DNA of 64,000 nt, from positions 62,001 to 126,000 of the forward strand of contig CANRHU010000001.1 of NCBI GenBank assembly GCA_947630485.1, given 5' to 3'. The translations under genes were made by a program, and so were the position numbers. The DNA comes from an uncultured Lachnospiraceae bacterium. Its GTDB lineage: Bacteria; Bacillota; Clostridia; Lachnospirales; Lachnospiraceae. A model generated the notes under the pieces. It worked only from the letters and a program-made list of their open reading frames with translations. It was not told the origin of the DNA and did not search any database. Below are positions 1 to 6,736 of this stretch, piece by piece. Within the stretch, counting starts at the first letter, position 1. Each line of letters begins with the position of its first letter.

Positions 1-281
1 TCCTGCTGGTGGCCCAGCTGAAAGCCATGGCCCACAGGGCCTATGTGACGGAAGTGCTGATTAACCGTCAGGAGGTGCGCCTTACGATGTTTCCGCGGGC
101 AAAGCTGGATACCGGCCGCATTCCGGAGCTGATCCGCTCTTATGGCGGGAAGCTGAAGATGATGACCGGCGAGACGCCCGGATTCCTCTATCAGGAAACG
201 AAAAAAATGAATAAGGACAGCCGGGAAATGATGGAAGAGGCAGAGACGCTTCTGCAGAAACTGGGAGAGCTGGCGGAGTAA
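1..281 (+). CDS. mfd: Mfd, transcription-repair coupling factor (C-terminal end only)
   Basis: Only the last ~93 codons are present; the gene runs off the left edge and the reading frame is open from base 3. Mfd is the ATP-driven translocase that removes RNA polymerase stalled at DNA lesions and recruits UvrA. The visible part matches the C-terminal regulatory domain (D7), with the family-like segments AKLDTGRIPELIRSYGGK and TGETPGFLYQ. Its position just before spoVT is the Bacillus/Clostridium gene order, which supports the call. The helicase motors lie outside the window, so integrity cannot be judged. Confidence 0.85.
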   Translation, partial: LLVAQLKAMAHRAYVTEVLINRQEVRLTMFPRAKLDTGRIPELIRSYGGKLKMMTGETPGFLYQETKKMNKDSREMMEEAETLLQKLGELAE

Positions 282-336
282 AAGACGGCAAAATACGAAA
301 CAGAACCGGAAGAATTGCTTACCTAAAACCTGGAAA

Positions 337-365
337 GTATAAATTCCCCCATTTGACAGATACTA
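337..365 (+). promoter_or_regulatory. Possible sigma-G-type promoter of spoVT
   Basis: GTATA at 337-341 and GATACTA at 359-365 are separated by 17 bp. This resembles the forespore sigma-G consensus (GHATR, 17-18 bp, CATWMTA) with one mismatch in the -10. spoVT is a known sigma-G gene in Bacillus subtilis, so the match is expected, but it was found by eye. A TTGACA at 354-359 has no -10 at a proper distance. Confidence 0.45.
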
Positions 366-402
366 CATTAACAGTAAGCGTGCAAAATGGAGGAATAAAG
401 AA

Positions 403-951
403 ATGAAAGCTACAGGGATTGTAAGAAGAATCGATGATCTTGGCCGTGTGGTCATTCCGAAGGAGATCCGCAGGACGCTCAGGCTGCGGGAAGGGACGCC
501 GCTTGAGATCTTTACGGACCGGGAAGGGGAGATCATCCTGAAAAAATATTCGCCCATGGTGGAACTGACTGCCTTTGCCTCCCAGTATGCCGAGGCTATG
601 GCCCTCTCAACCGGTCTCATGGTCTGCATCACGGATCGGGATCAGGTTATCGCCGTTGCAGGCGGCCCGAAAAAAGATGTGATTGGCAAGCCGATCAGCA
701 AACAGCTGGAAAATGCGATCGGGGAGAGAGAGACGGTTTTGGCTGTGAAGGATGAAAAAGCATTTTTTTCTATGACCATCGATGATATGGAAGGAATCAC
801 AGCTATGGCCGTCGCGCCGATCATCTGTGAGGGCGACGCGATCGGAAGCGTAGCTCTTTTAAGCCGTGATGCGAAGACGAAGCCGGGGGACCCGGAGCTT
901 AAACTAATCACAACCGCGGCTGGATTTTTGGGAAGACAGATGGAGGGCTGA
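403..951 (+). CDS. spoVT: Stage V sporulation protein T, forespore transcription regulator
   Basis: 182 residues, full length for SpoVT. Residues 1-50 form an AbrB-type swapped-hairpin DNA-binding domain (ATGIVRRIDDLGRVVIPKEI is the family signature). Residues ~56-180 form a GAF-like domain that could bind a small ligand. In Bacillus, SpoVT tunes sigma-G-dependent genes late in the forespore. The start follows GGAGG at 391-395, seven bases upstream. It is monocistronic by spacing, between mfd and mazG as in Bacillus. A weak sigma-G-like promoter lies at 337-365. Confidence 0.95.
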   Translation: MKATGIVRRIDDLGRVVIPKEIRRTLRLREGTPLEIFTDREGEIILKKYSPMVELTAFASQYAEAMALSTGLMVCITDRDQVIAVAGGPKKDVIGKPISKQLENAIGERETVLAVKDEKAFFSMTIDDMEGITAMAVAPIICEGDAIGSVALLSRDAKTKPGDPELKLITTAAGFLGRQMEG

Positions 952-993
952 CGTCAGGGTCAGGGGCGCTTCCTGCCGGTACTTTCTGCCGGC

Positions 994-1037
994 TGAGACT
1001 GCCGGAATGTGAGACTGCCGGAATGACTGCCGGAACG
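994..1037 (+). repeat. 16-bp tandem repeat downstream of spoVT
   Basis: TGAGACTGCCGGAATG occurs at 994-1009 and again at 1010-1025, followed by a partial third copy at 1026-1037. It lies in the 162-bp gap between spoVT and mazG. No terminator hairpin with a T tract is evident in this gap. Confidence 0.7.
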
Positions 1038-1113
1038 CCATTTTTCTGTAGCGCATCCTTTGGTTATGTGGTACAATATGTCTGTTGACAATGGTTCCAA
1101 AGGAGGATGCACT

Positions 1114-1494
1114 ATGTATACATTTGCCGATCTGGTTCAAATCGTAGCCGAGCTCCGCTCGGATCACGGCTGTCCGTGGGATCGGGAACAGACCCTCGAA
1201 TCCATGAAGCAGTATCTGGCAGACGAGGCCCAGGAGGTCTTTGACGCTGTGGATAACCATGATATGCCGAATCTTTGCGAAGAGTTAGGCGATGTTCTTC
1301 TTCAGGTTGTCCTCGACAGCCAGATTGCCTCCGAGCAGGGGGCGTTCACCGTCCACGACGTGGTGGACGGAATCTGTCGAAAAATGATTCGGCGCCATCC
1401 GCATGTATTTGGGGATGTAAAAGTCAGTTCTCCCGAGGAATGCCTCGCACTTTGGAATGCCATAAAAATGCAGGAAAAAGCCGAAAAACCTTGA
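1114..1494 (+). CDS. mazG: Single-domain MazG nucleotide pyrophosphohydrolase
   Basis: 126 residues. MazG enzymes hydrolyse NTPs to NMP and PPi and act in house-cleaning or stress responses. The metal-binding pattern is visible as DEAQE at 37-41 and ELGD at 57-60, close to the EExxE...ExxD consensus with Asp for the first Glu; the HPHVFGD segment near the C terminus is also typical. In Bacillus the same position holds yabN, a methylase-MazG fusion; here only the MazG half exists. The start at 1114 is chosen because AAAGGAGG at 1099-1106 sits 7 bases upstream; a start at 1060 would lack an RBS. The stop codon overlaps the hup -35 box. Confidence 0.88.
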   Translation: MYTFADLVQIVAELRSDHGCPWDREQTLESMKQYLADEAQEVFDAVDNHDMPNLCEELGDVLLQVVLDSQIASEQGAFTVHDVVDGICRKMIRRHPHVFGDVKVSSPEECLALWNAIKMQEKAEKP

Positions 1495-1519
1495 CAAAGC
1501 TATATAAAAAGGCTATAAA
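1491..1519 (+). promoter_or_regulatory. Strong sigma-A promoter of hup
   Basis: TTGACA at 1491-1496 and TATAAA at 1514-1519, spacer exactly 17 bp. The -35 contains the mazG stop codon TGA (1492-1494), so hup can be expressed independently of mazG. Confidence 0.8.
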
Positions 1520-1589
1520 TGATAGAGTACGACGACGCCGGGGGACGGCGCTGGAACTCTATGAATTCTATTTTAGGAGGAAGATATCA

Positions 1590-1862
1590 ATGAACAAGAC
1601 AGAACTGATCGCAGCCGTTGCGGAGAAGGCAGACCTTTCCAAAAAGGATGCAGAGAAGGCGATTAAGGCTTTTACAGAGACAGTTACGGAAGCGTTAGCG
1701 GGTGGAGATAAGGTACAGCTGGTTGGTTTCGGTACATTTGAGACTGTGGAGAGATCCGCCAGAGAGGCCCGCAATCCGAGAACCGGCGAGCCGATGCGGG
1801 TTGCTGCCAGCAGAGCTCCTAAGTTCAAAGTCGGCAATGCCCTGAAGGACGCTGTGAAATAA
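1590..1862 (+). CDS. hup: HU family DNA-binding protein
   Basis: 90 residues, the normal HU length. HU is a dimeric nucleoid protein that bends DNA. The helical dimerisation half (1-45), the segment VGFGTFE (45-51) and the DNA-intercalating arm beginning RNPRTGEPM (61-69) are all intact. The frame is open upstream, but this start gives the canonical MNKTELI N terminus and has AGGAGG at 1575-1580. It has its own consensus promoter at 1491-1519 and probably cotranscribes rqcP, which starts 6 bases after its stop. Confidence 0.97.
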   Translation: MNKTELIAAVAEKADLSKKDAEKAIKAFTETVTEALAGGDKVQLVGFGTFETVERSAREARNPRTGEPMRVAASRAPKFKVGNALKDAVK

Positions 1863-1868
1863 TTTTAT

Positions 1869-2108
1869 ATGCGACTGGATAAGTTTTTGAAAGTATCACG
1901 TCTGATTAAGCGCAGAACCGTGGCGAATGAAGCCTGCGATGCCGGCCGCGTTCTTGTCAACGGGCGTCCGGCCAAGGCCTCTTTGAATGTAAAGACCGGC
2001 GACACGATTGAGATTCAGTTTGGAACAAATTCCGTGAAGGTGGAAGTCCTTGACGTTGCGGAGACTGTGAAGAAGGACGATGCGAAAGAGCTGTACCGCT
2101 ATCTTTGA
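1869..2108 (+). CDS. rqcP: RqcP (YabO), S4-domain ribosome quality-control factor
   Basis: 79 residues made almost entirely of one S4 RNA-binding domain (MRLDKFLKVSRLIKRRT... with ARG-rich helix, then VLVNGRPAKAS). RqcP binds stalled 50S subunits with RqcH and supports C-terminal alanine tailing. It sits 6 bp after hup and before yabP, equivalent to yabO in Bacillus. A terminator-like hairpin follows at 2123-2174. The older label Hsp15 homolog refers to the same family. Confidence 0.93.
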   Translation: MRLDKFLKVSRLIKRRTVANEACDAGRVLVNGRPAKASLNVKTGDTIEIQFGTNSVKVEVLDVAETVKKDDAKELYRYL

Positions 2109-2122
2109 GGTATACGGGAATT

Positions 2123-2174
2123 GCCCCCATCATATACTTGAATTACAGATTCAGGTATGAATGGGGGTTTTCTT
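2123..2174 (+). terminator. Terminator-like hairpin between rqcP and yabP
   Basis: The arm GCCCCCATCATATACTTG (2123-2140) pairs imperfectly with CAGGTATGAATGGGGGT (2152-2168) around an 11-base loop, followed by TTTTCTT. It looks like an intrinsic terminator for hup-rqcP. The GGGGG of its right arm (2163-2167) is also the only plausible RBS for the yabP start at 2175, so folding would mask yabP translation. Confidence 0.6.
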
Positions 2175-2501
2175 ATGGACTATGCAGGTGTGCAGGAAAA
2201 GCAGCCCGCGGTCTTTTCGCAGAAGAAAGCAGACGGCATAAGTCACCGGATGCTGTTTCACGATCGTCGGACAGGAAGCCTGACCGGCATCCTGGACGTG
2301 GTTTCCTTTGATGAGAATCAGGTGATTCTGGATACAGAGATGGGGCTGCTGACAATCAAGGGAAAGGATCTGCATTTAAGCCGGCTGACCCTGGAAAAGG
2401 GCGAGGTGGACCTGGAGGGGACGGTTGACAGCCTGGCATACGCTTCCAATGAGGCCTACCGCAAATCTGGGGAATCCCTCTTCGCCCGGCTGTTTAAGTA
2501 G
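2175..2501 (+). CDS. yabP: Sporulation protein YabP
   Basis: 108 residues, close to the usual ~100. YabP acts in the mother cell together with YabQ during spore cortex/coat formation. The core (HRMLFHDRRTGSLTGILDV ... LLTIKGKDLHLSRL) is typical of the family. The start is uncertain: ATG 2175 has GGGGG at a 7-base distance, whereas ATG 2157 lies inside the upstream hairpin with only a weak AGG. It is followed after 14 bp by yabQ. Confidence 0.85.
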   Translation: MDYAGVQEKQPAVFSQKKADGISHRMLFHDRRTGSLTGILDVVSFDENQVILDTEMGLLTIKGKDLHLSRLTLEKGEVDLEGTVDSLAYASNEAYRKSGESLFARLFK

Positions 2502-2515
2502 GCGAGGGCGGGCGC

Positions 2516-2962
2516 ATGAGCGTTGCGATCCGTTATGAGGCCCATCTGGCCGCGGCGAGTGTGATGACAGGCGTGGGTCTGATGATCGTGTATGATCTGG
2601 TGTGTATTCTGCGTATGCTTTGCCCGCACAGCAGCCTGGCCGTCAATATAGAGGATTTCGGCTACGGGATTTACTGCGCCGTTATTACCTTCGGGCTCTT
2701 ATATGAACAGAATAACGGGACGCTGCGTGCGTATGTGATTGCGGGGACGATCCTGGGCATGATCGCCTATCAGCGTCTGGTCGGCAGTATTTTATTAAAA
2801 TACTTGAAAAAAGGACAGGAATATCTTAGAATAAAGATAAAGCTGCGGCAGCGAAGAAAAAGAAGGTGTCAGAATGAGAGAAGTACGGAAAACCAAAAGA
2901 AGAAAGCAGGAGCGGGCGGCGAACCGGATGACGCTGGTGGGAATTACCCTGGTGGTCATTAG
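2516..2962 (+). CDS. yabQ: Spore cortex protein YabQ
   Basis: 148 residues. Membrane protein required for cortex synthesis in Bacillus. N-terminal hydrophobic segments lie at about 10-32, 47-62 and 72-92, followed by a basic tail (KIKLRQRRKRR). The last 30 residues, from the asparagine after RRC onward, are encoded by the same DNA as the beginning of divIC in another frame, an overlap of 89 bp. This tail is low-complexity and unlike a conserved domain, so it may be an accidental extension. Confidence 0.82.
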   Translation: MSVAIRYEAHLAAASVMTGVGLMIVYDLVCILRMLCPHSSLAVNIEDFGYGIYCAVITFGLLYEQNNGTLRAYVIAGTILGMIAYQRLVGSILLKYLKKGQEYLRIKIKLRQRRKRRCQNERSTENQKKKAGAGGEPDDAGGNYPGGH

Positions 2963-3191
2963 TCTTGCCGTGGCGGTTAATCTGCGCGGAACATCTCTCC
3001 GGGCCAGGGATCTGGAGTATCAGGTGAAGGAAGCGAATCTGGAACGGCAGAAGGAGGAAGAGCTGGAGAGGTCTGAGGAGTTGGAGGAACGCCGTATTTT
3101 CGTTCAGACCAAACAGTATATCGAGCAGGTAGCGAAGGAGAAGCTGGGGCTGGTGAATCCGGATGAGATTCTTTTGAAACCGGAGAACTGA
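2874..3191 (+). CDS. divIC: DivIC/FtsB-family septum formation protein
   Basis: 105 residues: a short basic cytoplasmic tail (1-19), one membrane helix (~20-37), then an extracytoplasmic coiled coil (~45-75) and the family C-terminal segment QYIEQVAKEKLGLVNPDE. DivIC pairs with FtsL and DivIB in the divisome. The gene order yabP-yabQ-divIC agrees with Bacillus. It begins inside yabQ; GGTG at 2865-2868 may serve as a weak RBS. The stop lies 8 bp before the Spo0A box of the spoIIE promoter. Confidence 0.9.
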   Translation: MREVRKTKRRKQERAANRMTLVGITLVVISLAVAVNLRGTSLRARDLEYQVKEANLERQKEEELERSEELEERRIFVQTKQYIEQVAKEKLGLVNPDEILLKPEN

Positions 3192-3197
3192 GGCTTA

Positions 3198-3264
3198 TTG
3201 TCGAATCTTTTTCAGAGAAGCAGACTTGATTTTGACAAATATTTCCCTTTTGACTAGGTATAAT
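3198..3264 (+). promoter_or_regulatory. Spo0A-activated spoIIE promoter with 21-bp spacer
   Basis: A 0A box TGTCGAA lies at 3199-3205. A second perfect box, TTTGTCAAA on the opposite strand, occupies 3231-3239 and overlaps the -35 TTGACA (3232-3237). The -10 TATAAT is at 3259-3264, giving a 21-bp spacer. Bacillus spoIIE and spoIIG use this unusual long spacing with sigma-A and phosphorylated Spo0A. Transcription should begin near 3271. Confidence 0.85.
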
Positions 3265-3319
3265 GCTAGTGGAATTTGGCCCGGAGCCGGATTTCAGGCA
3301 GAGTCGGGAGGGATTTTTT

Positions 3320-4732
3320 GTGTTAAGAAGAAAGAAAGTCCATAGAGATATGGCGGATATTCATGGATATACGGCCCGAAAGCTGAATGATATGGCAGGC
3401 TCTCTGGAAGCGCTGGCGAAAACCTTCGATGCGGAGAACATGAACCGAAGGGGTCTGAGCCGCGACGACGGGCTGGCGGCTATGCAGATGGCGGCCGCTT
3501 TAGTGTGCGGTGACTGTCAAAAGTGCGGTATGTATGCGGAAGGGCGGAGAGAGGACAGCTATTATCTGTACTATCTTCTGCGCGCGTTCGAACAGAAAGG
3601 GAATGTAGAGTACGAGGATCTTCCGCGTGCGTTTCAGGAGGGCTGCCGCAGAAAAGAGCAGTATGTGGGCAGTCTGAACCGGAATTTGGGACGTGCCGCC
3701 ATGAATCTGACCTGGAAGAACCGTTTCCTTGAAAGCCGGGATGCGGTTGTCTCCCAGTTTCGTGAGCTGGCGGTGATTCTGGAGGAGTTTGCCCAACAGA
3801 TGGAGCAGGCCCAGGACGTGACGGCCGGATGGGAGAGGAGTGTGCGAAGAACGTTTCTCTACCATCATATGGTGATCGGGCGGATGCTGATTCTGGAGTA
3901 TGACGGAAAGCGGAGGGAGGCGTTTCTGACGGTAAAGACGAACCATGGACGATGCGTTACTTCCGGCGATGCCGCACAGTGTCTGCGGCAGGCTATGGGC
4001 GGCAGGGACTGGGTCGTGGCGCGGGATTCCAAAAGTATTGTCAACCGGCAGTTCGCTACCATTCGTTTCCTGGAGGAAGGCGTCTATGAGATGTTCTGCG
4101 GGGTGGCCAGGCGGGCGAAAAGCGGGGAGCTTCTGTCCGGAGATAATTACACGTTCAGCCGGGAGATGCCGGGACAGGTGGTTATGAGTCTGTCTGACGG
4201 TATGGGGAGCGGGTTCCAGGCGGGGACGGAGAGCCAGCGCGTCATCGAGCTGACGGAGCAGCTGCTTGCGGCCGGCTACACGCCGCGTGCCGCTTTGAAG
4301 CTGGTCAATACGGTGCTTTTGCTGGTCGGGGAGGAGCAGCATCCGGCTACGGTTGACCTGTGCTGTGTGGATTTGTATTCCGGCGTGCTGGAAGCGATGA
4401 AGCTGGGAGCTGCCGCTACCTTCGTCATGAGCGGAAGCGGCGTGGAGCTTCTGCAGGCCAATGACGCCCCCGCTGGGGTGCTCAACCCGGTAGAGCCGGT
4501 ACTCCTGACGAGAAAGCTGTGGGAGGATGACAGGATCATCATGGTCAGCGACGGTGTGCTGGAGGCGCTTCCGGCCGAGGACAAGGAACGGTTCCTGAAA
4601 GAGTATCTGGAGGGTATAGAGCGCAGAAATCCCCAGGATCTTGCCGATATGATTTTGGAATTTGCCGGCTCTTTCGTCGATGAGGCGCGGGACGACATGA
4701 CCGTTTTGACAGCCGGGATCTGGAAGAAATAA
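3320..4732 (+). CDS. spoIIE: SpoIIE-family PP2C phosphatase lacking the membrane domain
   Basis: 470 residues from GTG 3320. SpoIIE dephosphorylates SpoIIAA and thereby activates sigma-F in the forespore. Present are the Cys cluster CGDCQKC (63-69), a central regulatory region, and the C-terminal PP2C fold with SDGMGSG (292-298), MVSDGV (408-413) and ARDDMTV (456-462). Bacillus SpoIIE is ~827 residues with ten N-terminal membrane helices; here none is present and no displaced upstream frame is seen between divIC and this gene. GTG is chosen because GGGAGGG (3306-3312) lies 7 bases upstream; the earlier ATG at 3263 falls inside the promoter -10 box. Confidence 0.9.
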   Translation: MLRRKKVHRDMADIHGYTARKLNDMAGSLEALAKTFDAENMNRRGLSRDDGLAAMQMAAALVCGDCQKCGMYAEGRREDSYYLYYLLRAFEQKGNVEYEDLPRAFQEGCRRKEQYVGSLNRNLGRAAMNLTWKNRFLESRDAVVSQFRELAVILEEFAQQMEQAQDVTAGWERSVRRTFLYHHMVIGRMLILEYDGKRREAFLTVKTNHGRCVTSGDAAQCLRQAMGGRDWVVARDSKSIVNRQFATIRFLEEGVYEMFCGVARRAKSGELLSGDNYTFSREMPGQVVMSLSDGMGSGFQAGTESQRVIELTEQLLAAGYTPRAALKLVNTVLLLVGEEQHPATVDLCCVDLYSGVLEAMKLGAAATFVMSGSGVELLQANDAPAGVLNPVEPVLLTRKLWEDDRIIMVSDGVLEALPAEDKERFLKEYLEGIERRNPQDLADMILEFAGSFVDEARDDMTVLTAGIWKK

Positions 4733-4798
4733 AACGAATATCGACGCGGGTATGATAGGATTTGCGGAAGAAAAGCGTCGCGGGAGGATGGACATGCC

Positions 4799-6244
4799 AT
4801 GTTTGCGCGGGTGAAGACATTGATCAGGGAAAAGGATTTGTTGAGAGCAGGGGACAGAGTGGTTGCCGGCGTATCCGGCGGCGCGGACTCCGTCTGCCTG
4901 CTTCATGTGCTTGTGCGGCTGCGGGATGAGCTGGGACTTACACTCTGCGCGGTTCATGTCCACCATGGCCTGCGGGGAGAGGAAGCGGACCGGGACGCCG
5001 CGTTTGTCGAGCGGCTGGCTGCCGAGTGGCAGGTGCCGTGCCGCGTGGTGTATGAGGATGTGCGCGGCTATGCGGCGGCGGAAGGATTGTCAGAGGAGGA
5101 GGCCGGGAGGGTTCTCCGATACCGCGCGCTTGTGAAGGCGGCAGAAGAGCTGAGGGCCGGTATGTCAGACGGAGAGGAGACCCGCGGACCGCTTGCGGCC
5201 GGTTCGGCCGTAAAGATTGCGGTCGGACATCAGAAGGAAGATCAGGCGGAAACCATCCTGCACCATCTTTTCCGGGGAAGTGCTTTAAAGGGGCTGGCAG
5301 GTATGTCCTTGGTCAGCGCGGCTGCCGGCACGGAGGGAGTTTTGCTGATCCGTCCGCTGCTTGGCGTAAGCAGGGAAGAAATCCGGGACTATCTTAAGAG
5401 ACATCAGCTGACCTGCTGTGAGGATTCTACAAACAGTTCAGCGGATTACACGCGCAACCGGATTCGGCTGCTTCTGCCGGAGATCTGCCGGGATGTAAAC
5501 GCACATGCGGTGGATCATATTCTGGCAGCCGGGGTGAGGATGGCCCAGGCGGACGAATATTTTGAGAAGGAAGCGGAAAAAATCTGGGCAGAATCGGGAG
5601 TGGAGCAGGAAGGAAGGTGCGGTCTGCCGGCAGCGGTTCTCGGCGGCCAGCCGGAGATACTGGCCGGATATCTGGCCATAAAAATGATAAAGCGCATGAG
5701 CGGTTCGGCAAAGGACGTCACTGCGGTGCATGCAGAACAGCTCTGCGGACTGACCCGAGGGGGGACCGGCAGACAGATCAGTCTTCCCTACGGCCTGCGC
5801 GCTGTCCGGGAATATGAGATGGTCTGGGTTGAAAACGCGCGGTCTGCCGCGCCTGCCCGTCCGGCTCTTGTTTTTTCGCGCTTTCCGTATGAAAAAAACA
5901 TGAAAATTCCGAAAAATCGGTATACGAAATGGTTTGATTATGATAAAATAGAAGGCGTGTTATCAGAAAGGACCCGGCAGACCGGTGATTACATTACCTT
6001 AAAAGGCGGTCATCGCAAGCGCGTGAAATCGTATCTGATCGATGAGAAGATTCCGCGGCAGGAGAGGGAGCAGATCCTGCTCCTTGCGGAAGGAAGTCAT
6101 GTGCTTTGGATTGTCGGATACCGGATCAGTGAATACTATAAAGTAACGGAAGAGACGAAGGAGATCCTGCAGGTGCAGGCATACGGAGGAGAGGAACATG
6201 GCAGACAAGATACGGGTGCTGATTCCGGAGGAAGATGTGAATAA
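4799..6244 (+). CDS. tilS: tRNA(Ile)-lysidine synthase
   Basis: 481 residues. TilS uses ATP and lysine to make lysidine at the wobble C of tRNA-Ile(CAU). The PP-loop SGGADS is at 26-31, and the N-terminal ATPase domain carries HVHHGLRGEEADRD and GHQKEDQAETILHHLFRG; the segment EDSTNSSADYTRNRIR closes this domain. The C-terminal TilS domain follows. GGGAGG at 4781-4786 lies upstream. The 3' end overlaps hpt by 47 bp, so they are translationally linked, in the Bacillus order tilS-hpt-ftsH. Confidence 0.96.
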   Translation: MFARVKTLIREKDLLRAGDRVVAGVSGGADSVCLLHVLVRLRDELGLTLCAVHVHHGLRGEEADRDAAFVERLAAEWQVPCRVVYEDVRGYAAAEGLSEEEAGRVLRYRALVKAAEELRAGMSDGEETRGPLAAGSAVKIAVGHQKEDQAETILHHLFRGSALKGLAGMSLVSAAAGTEGVLLIRPLLGVSREEIRDYLKRHQLTCCEDSTNSSADYTRNRIRLLLPEICRDVNAHAVDHILAAGVRMAQADEYFEKEAEKIWAESGVEQEGRCGLPAAVLGGQPEILAGYLAIKMIKRMSGSAKDVTAVHAEQLCGLTRGGTGRQISLPYGLRAVREYEMVWVENARSAAPARPALVFSRFPYEKNMKIPKNRYTKWFDYDKIEGVLSERTRQTGDYITLKGGHRKRVKSYLIDEKIPRQEREQILLLAEGSHVLWIVGYRISEYYKVTEETKEILQVQAYGGEEHGRQDTGADSGGRCE

Positions 6245-6722
6245 AAAGATCGGAGAGGTGGCGGCTCAGATCAGCCGTGATTATGCGGGTAAGGAGATTC
6301 ATCTGATTTGTGTCCTGAAGGGGGGCGCCTTTTTTACCTGTGAGCTGGCGAAGCGGCTGACCATTCCGGTGTCGCTGGATTTTATGTCGGTGTCCAGCTA
6401 TGGAGGAGGAACAGAATCCAGCGGTGTGGTTCGTATCGTTAAGGATCTGGATGAACCGCTCGCGGGCAAGGACGTCCTGATTGTGGAGGATATTATCGAT
6501 TCCGGCCGCACATTGGCGTATCTGATTGAGATCTTAAAGCAGCGGGGACCTGCGAGCATTCATCTGTGCACTCTGCTTGACAAGCCGGAACGGCGCGTGA
6601 AGAAGCAGGTGAAGGTGGATTACACCTGTTTTTCCATTCCGGATGAATTCGTGGTGGGCTATGGTCTGGATTACGATCAGAAGTACCGGAATCTCCCGTA
6701 TATCGGAGTAGTGGAAGTTTAA
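6198..6722 (+). CDS. hpt: Hypoxanthine phosphoribosyltransferase
   Basis: 174 residues, normal length. Salvages hypoxanthine and guanine with PRPP to IMP and GMP. The PRPP-binding motif VLIVEDIIDSGRTL lies at 93-106, and the flexible-loop region SSYGGGTESSG at about 66-76. The start has GGAGGAGAGG upstream (6185-6194). It overlaps the tilS end and is followed after 14 bp by ftsH, the classic tilS-hpt-ftsH cluster. Confidence 0.96.
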   Translation: MADKIRVLIPEEDVNKKIGEVAAQISRDYAGKEIHLICVLKGGAFFTCELAKRLTIPVSLDFMSVSSYGGGTESSGVVRIVKDLDEPLAGKDVLIVEDIIDSGRTLAYLIEILKQRGPASIHLCTLLDKPERRVKKQVKVDYTCFSIPDEFVVGYGLDYDQKYRNLPYIGVVEV

Positions 6723-6736
6723 GGAGGCAGTAGGAT

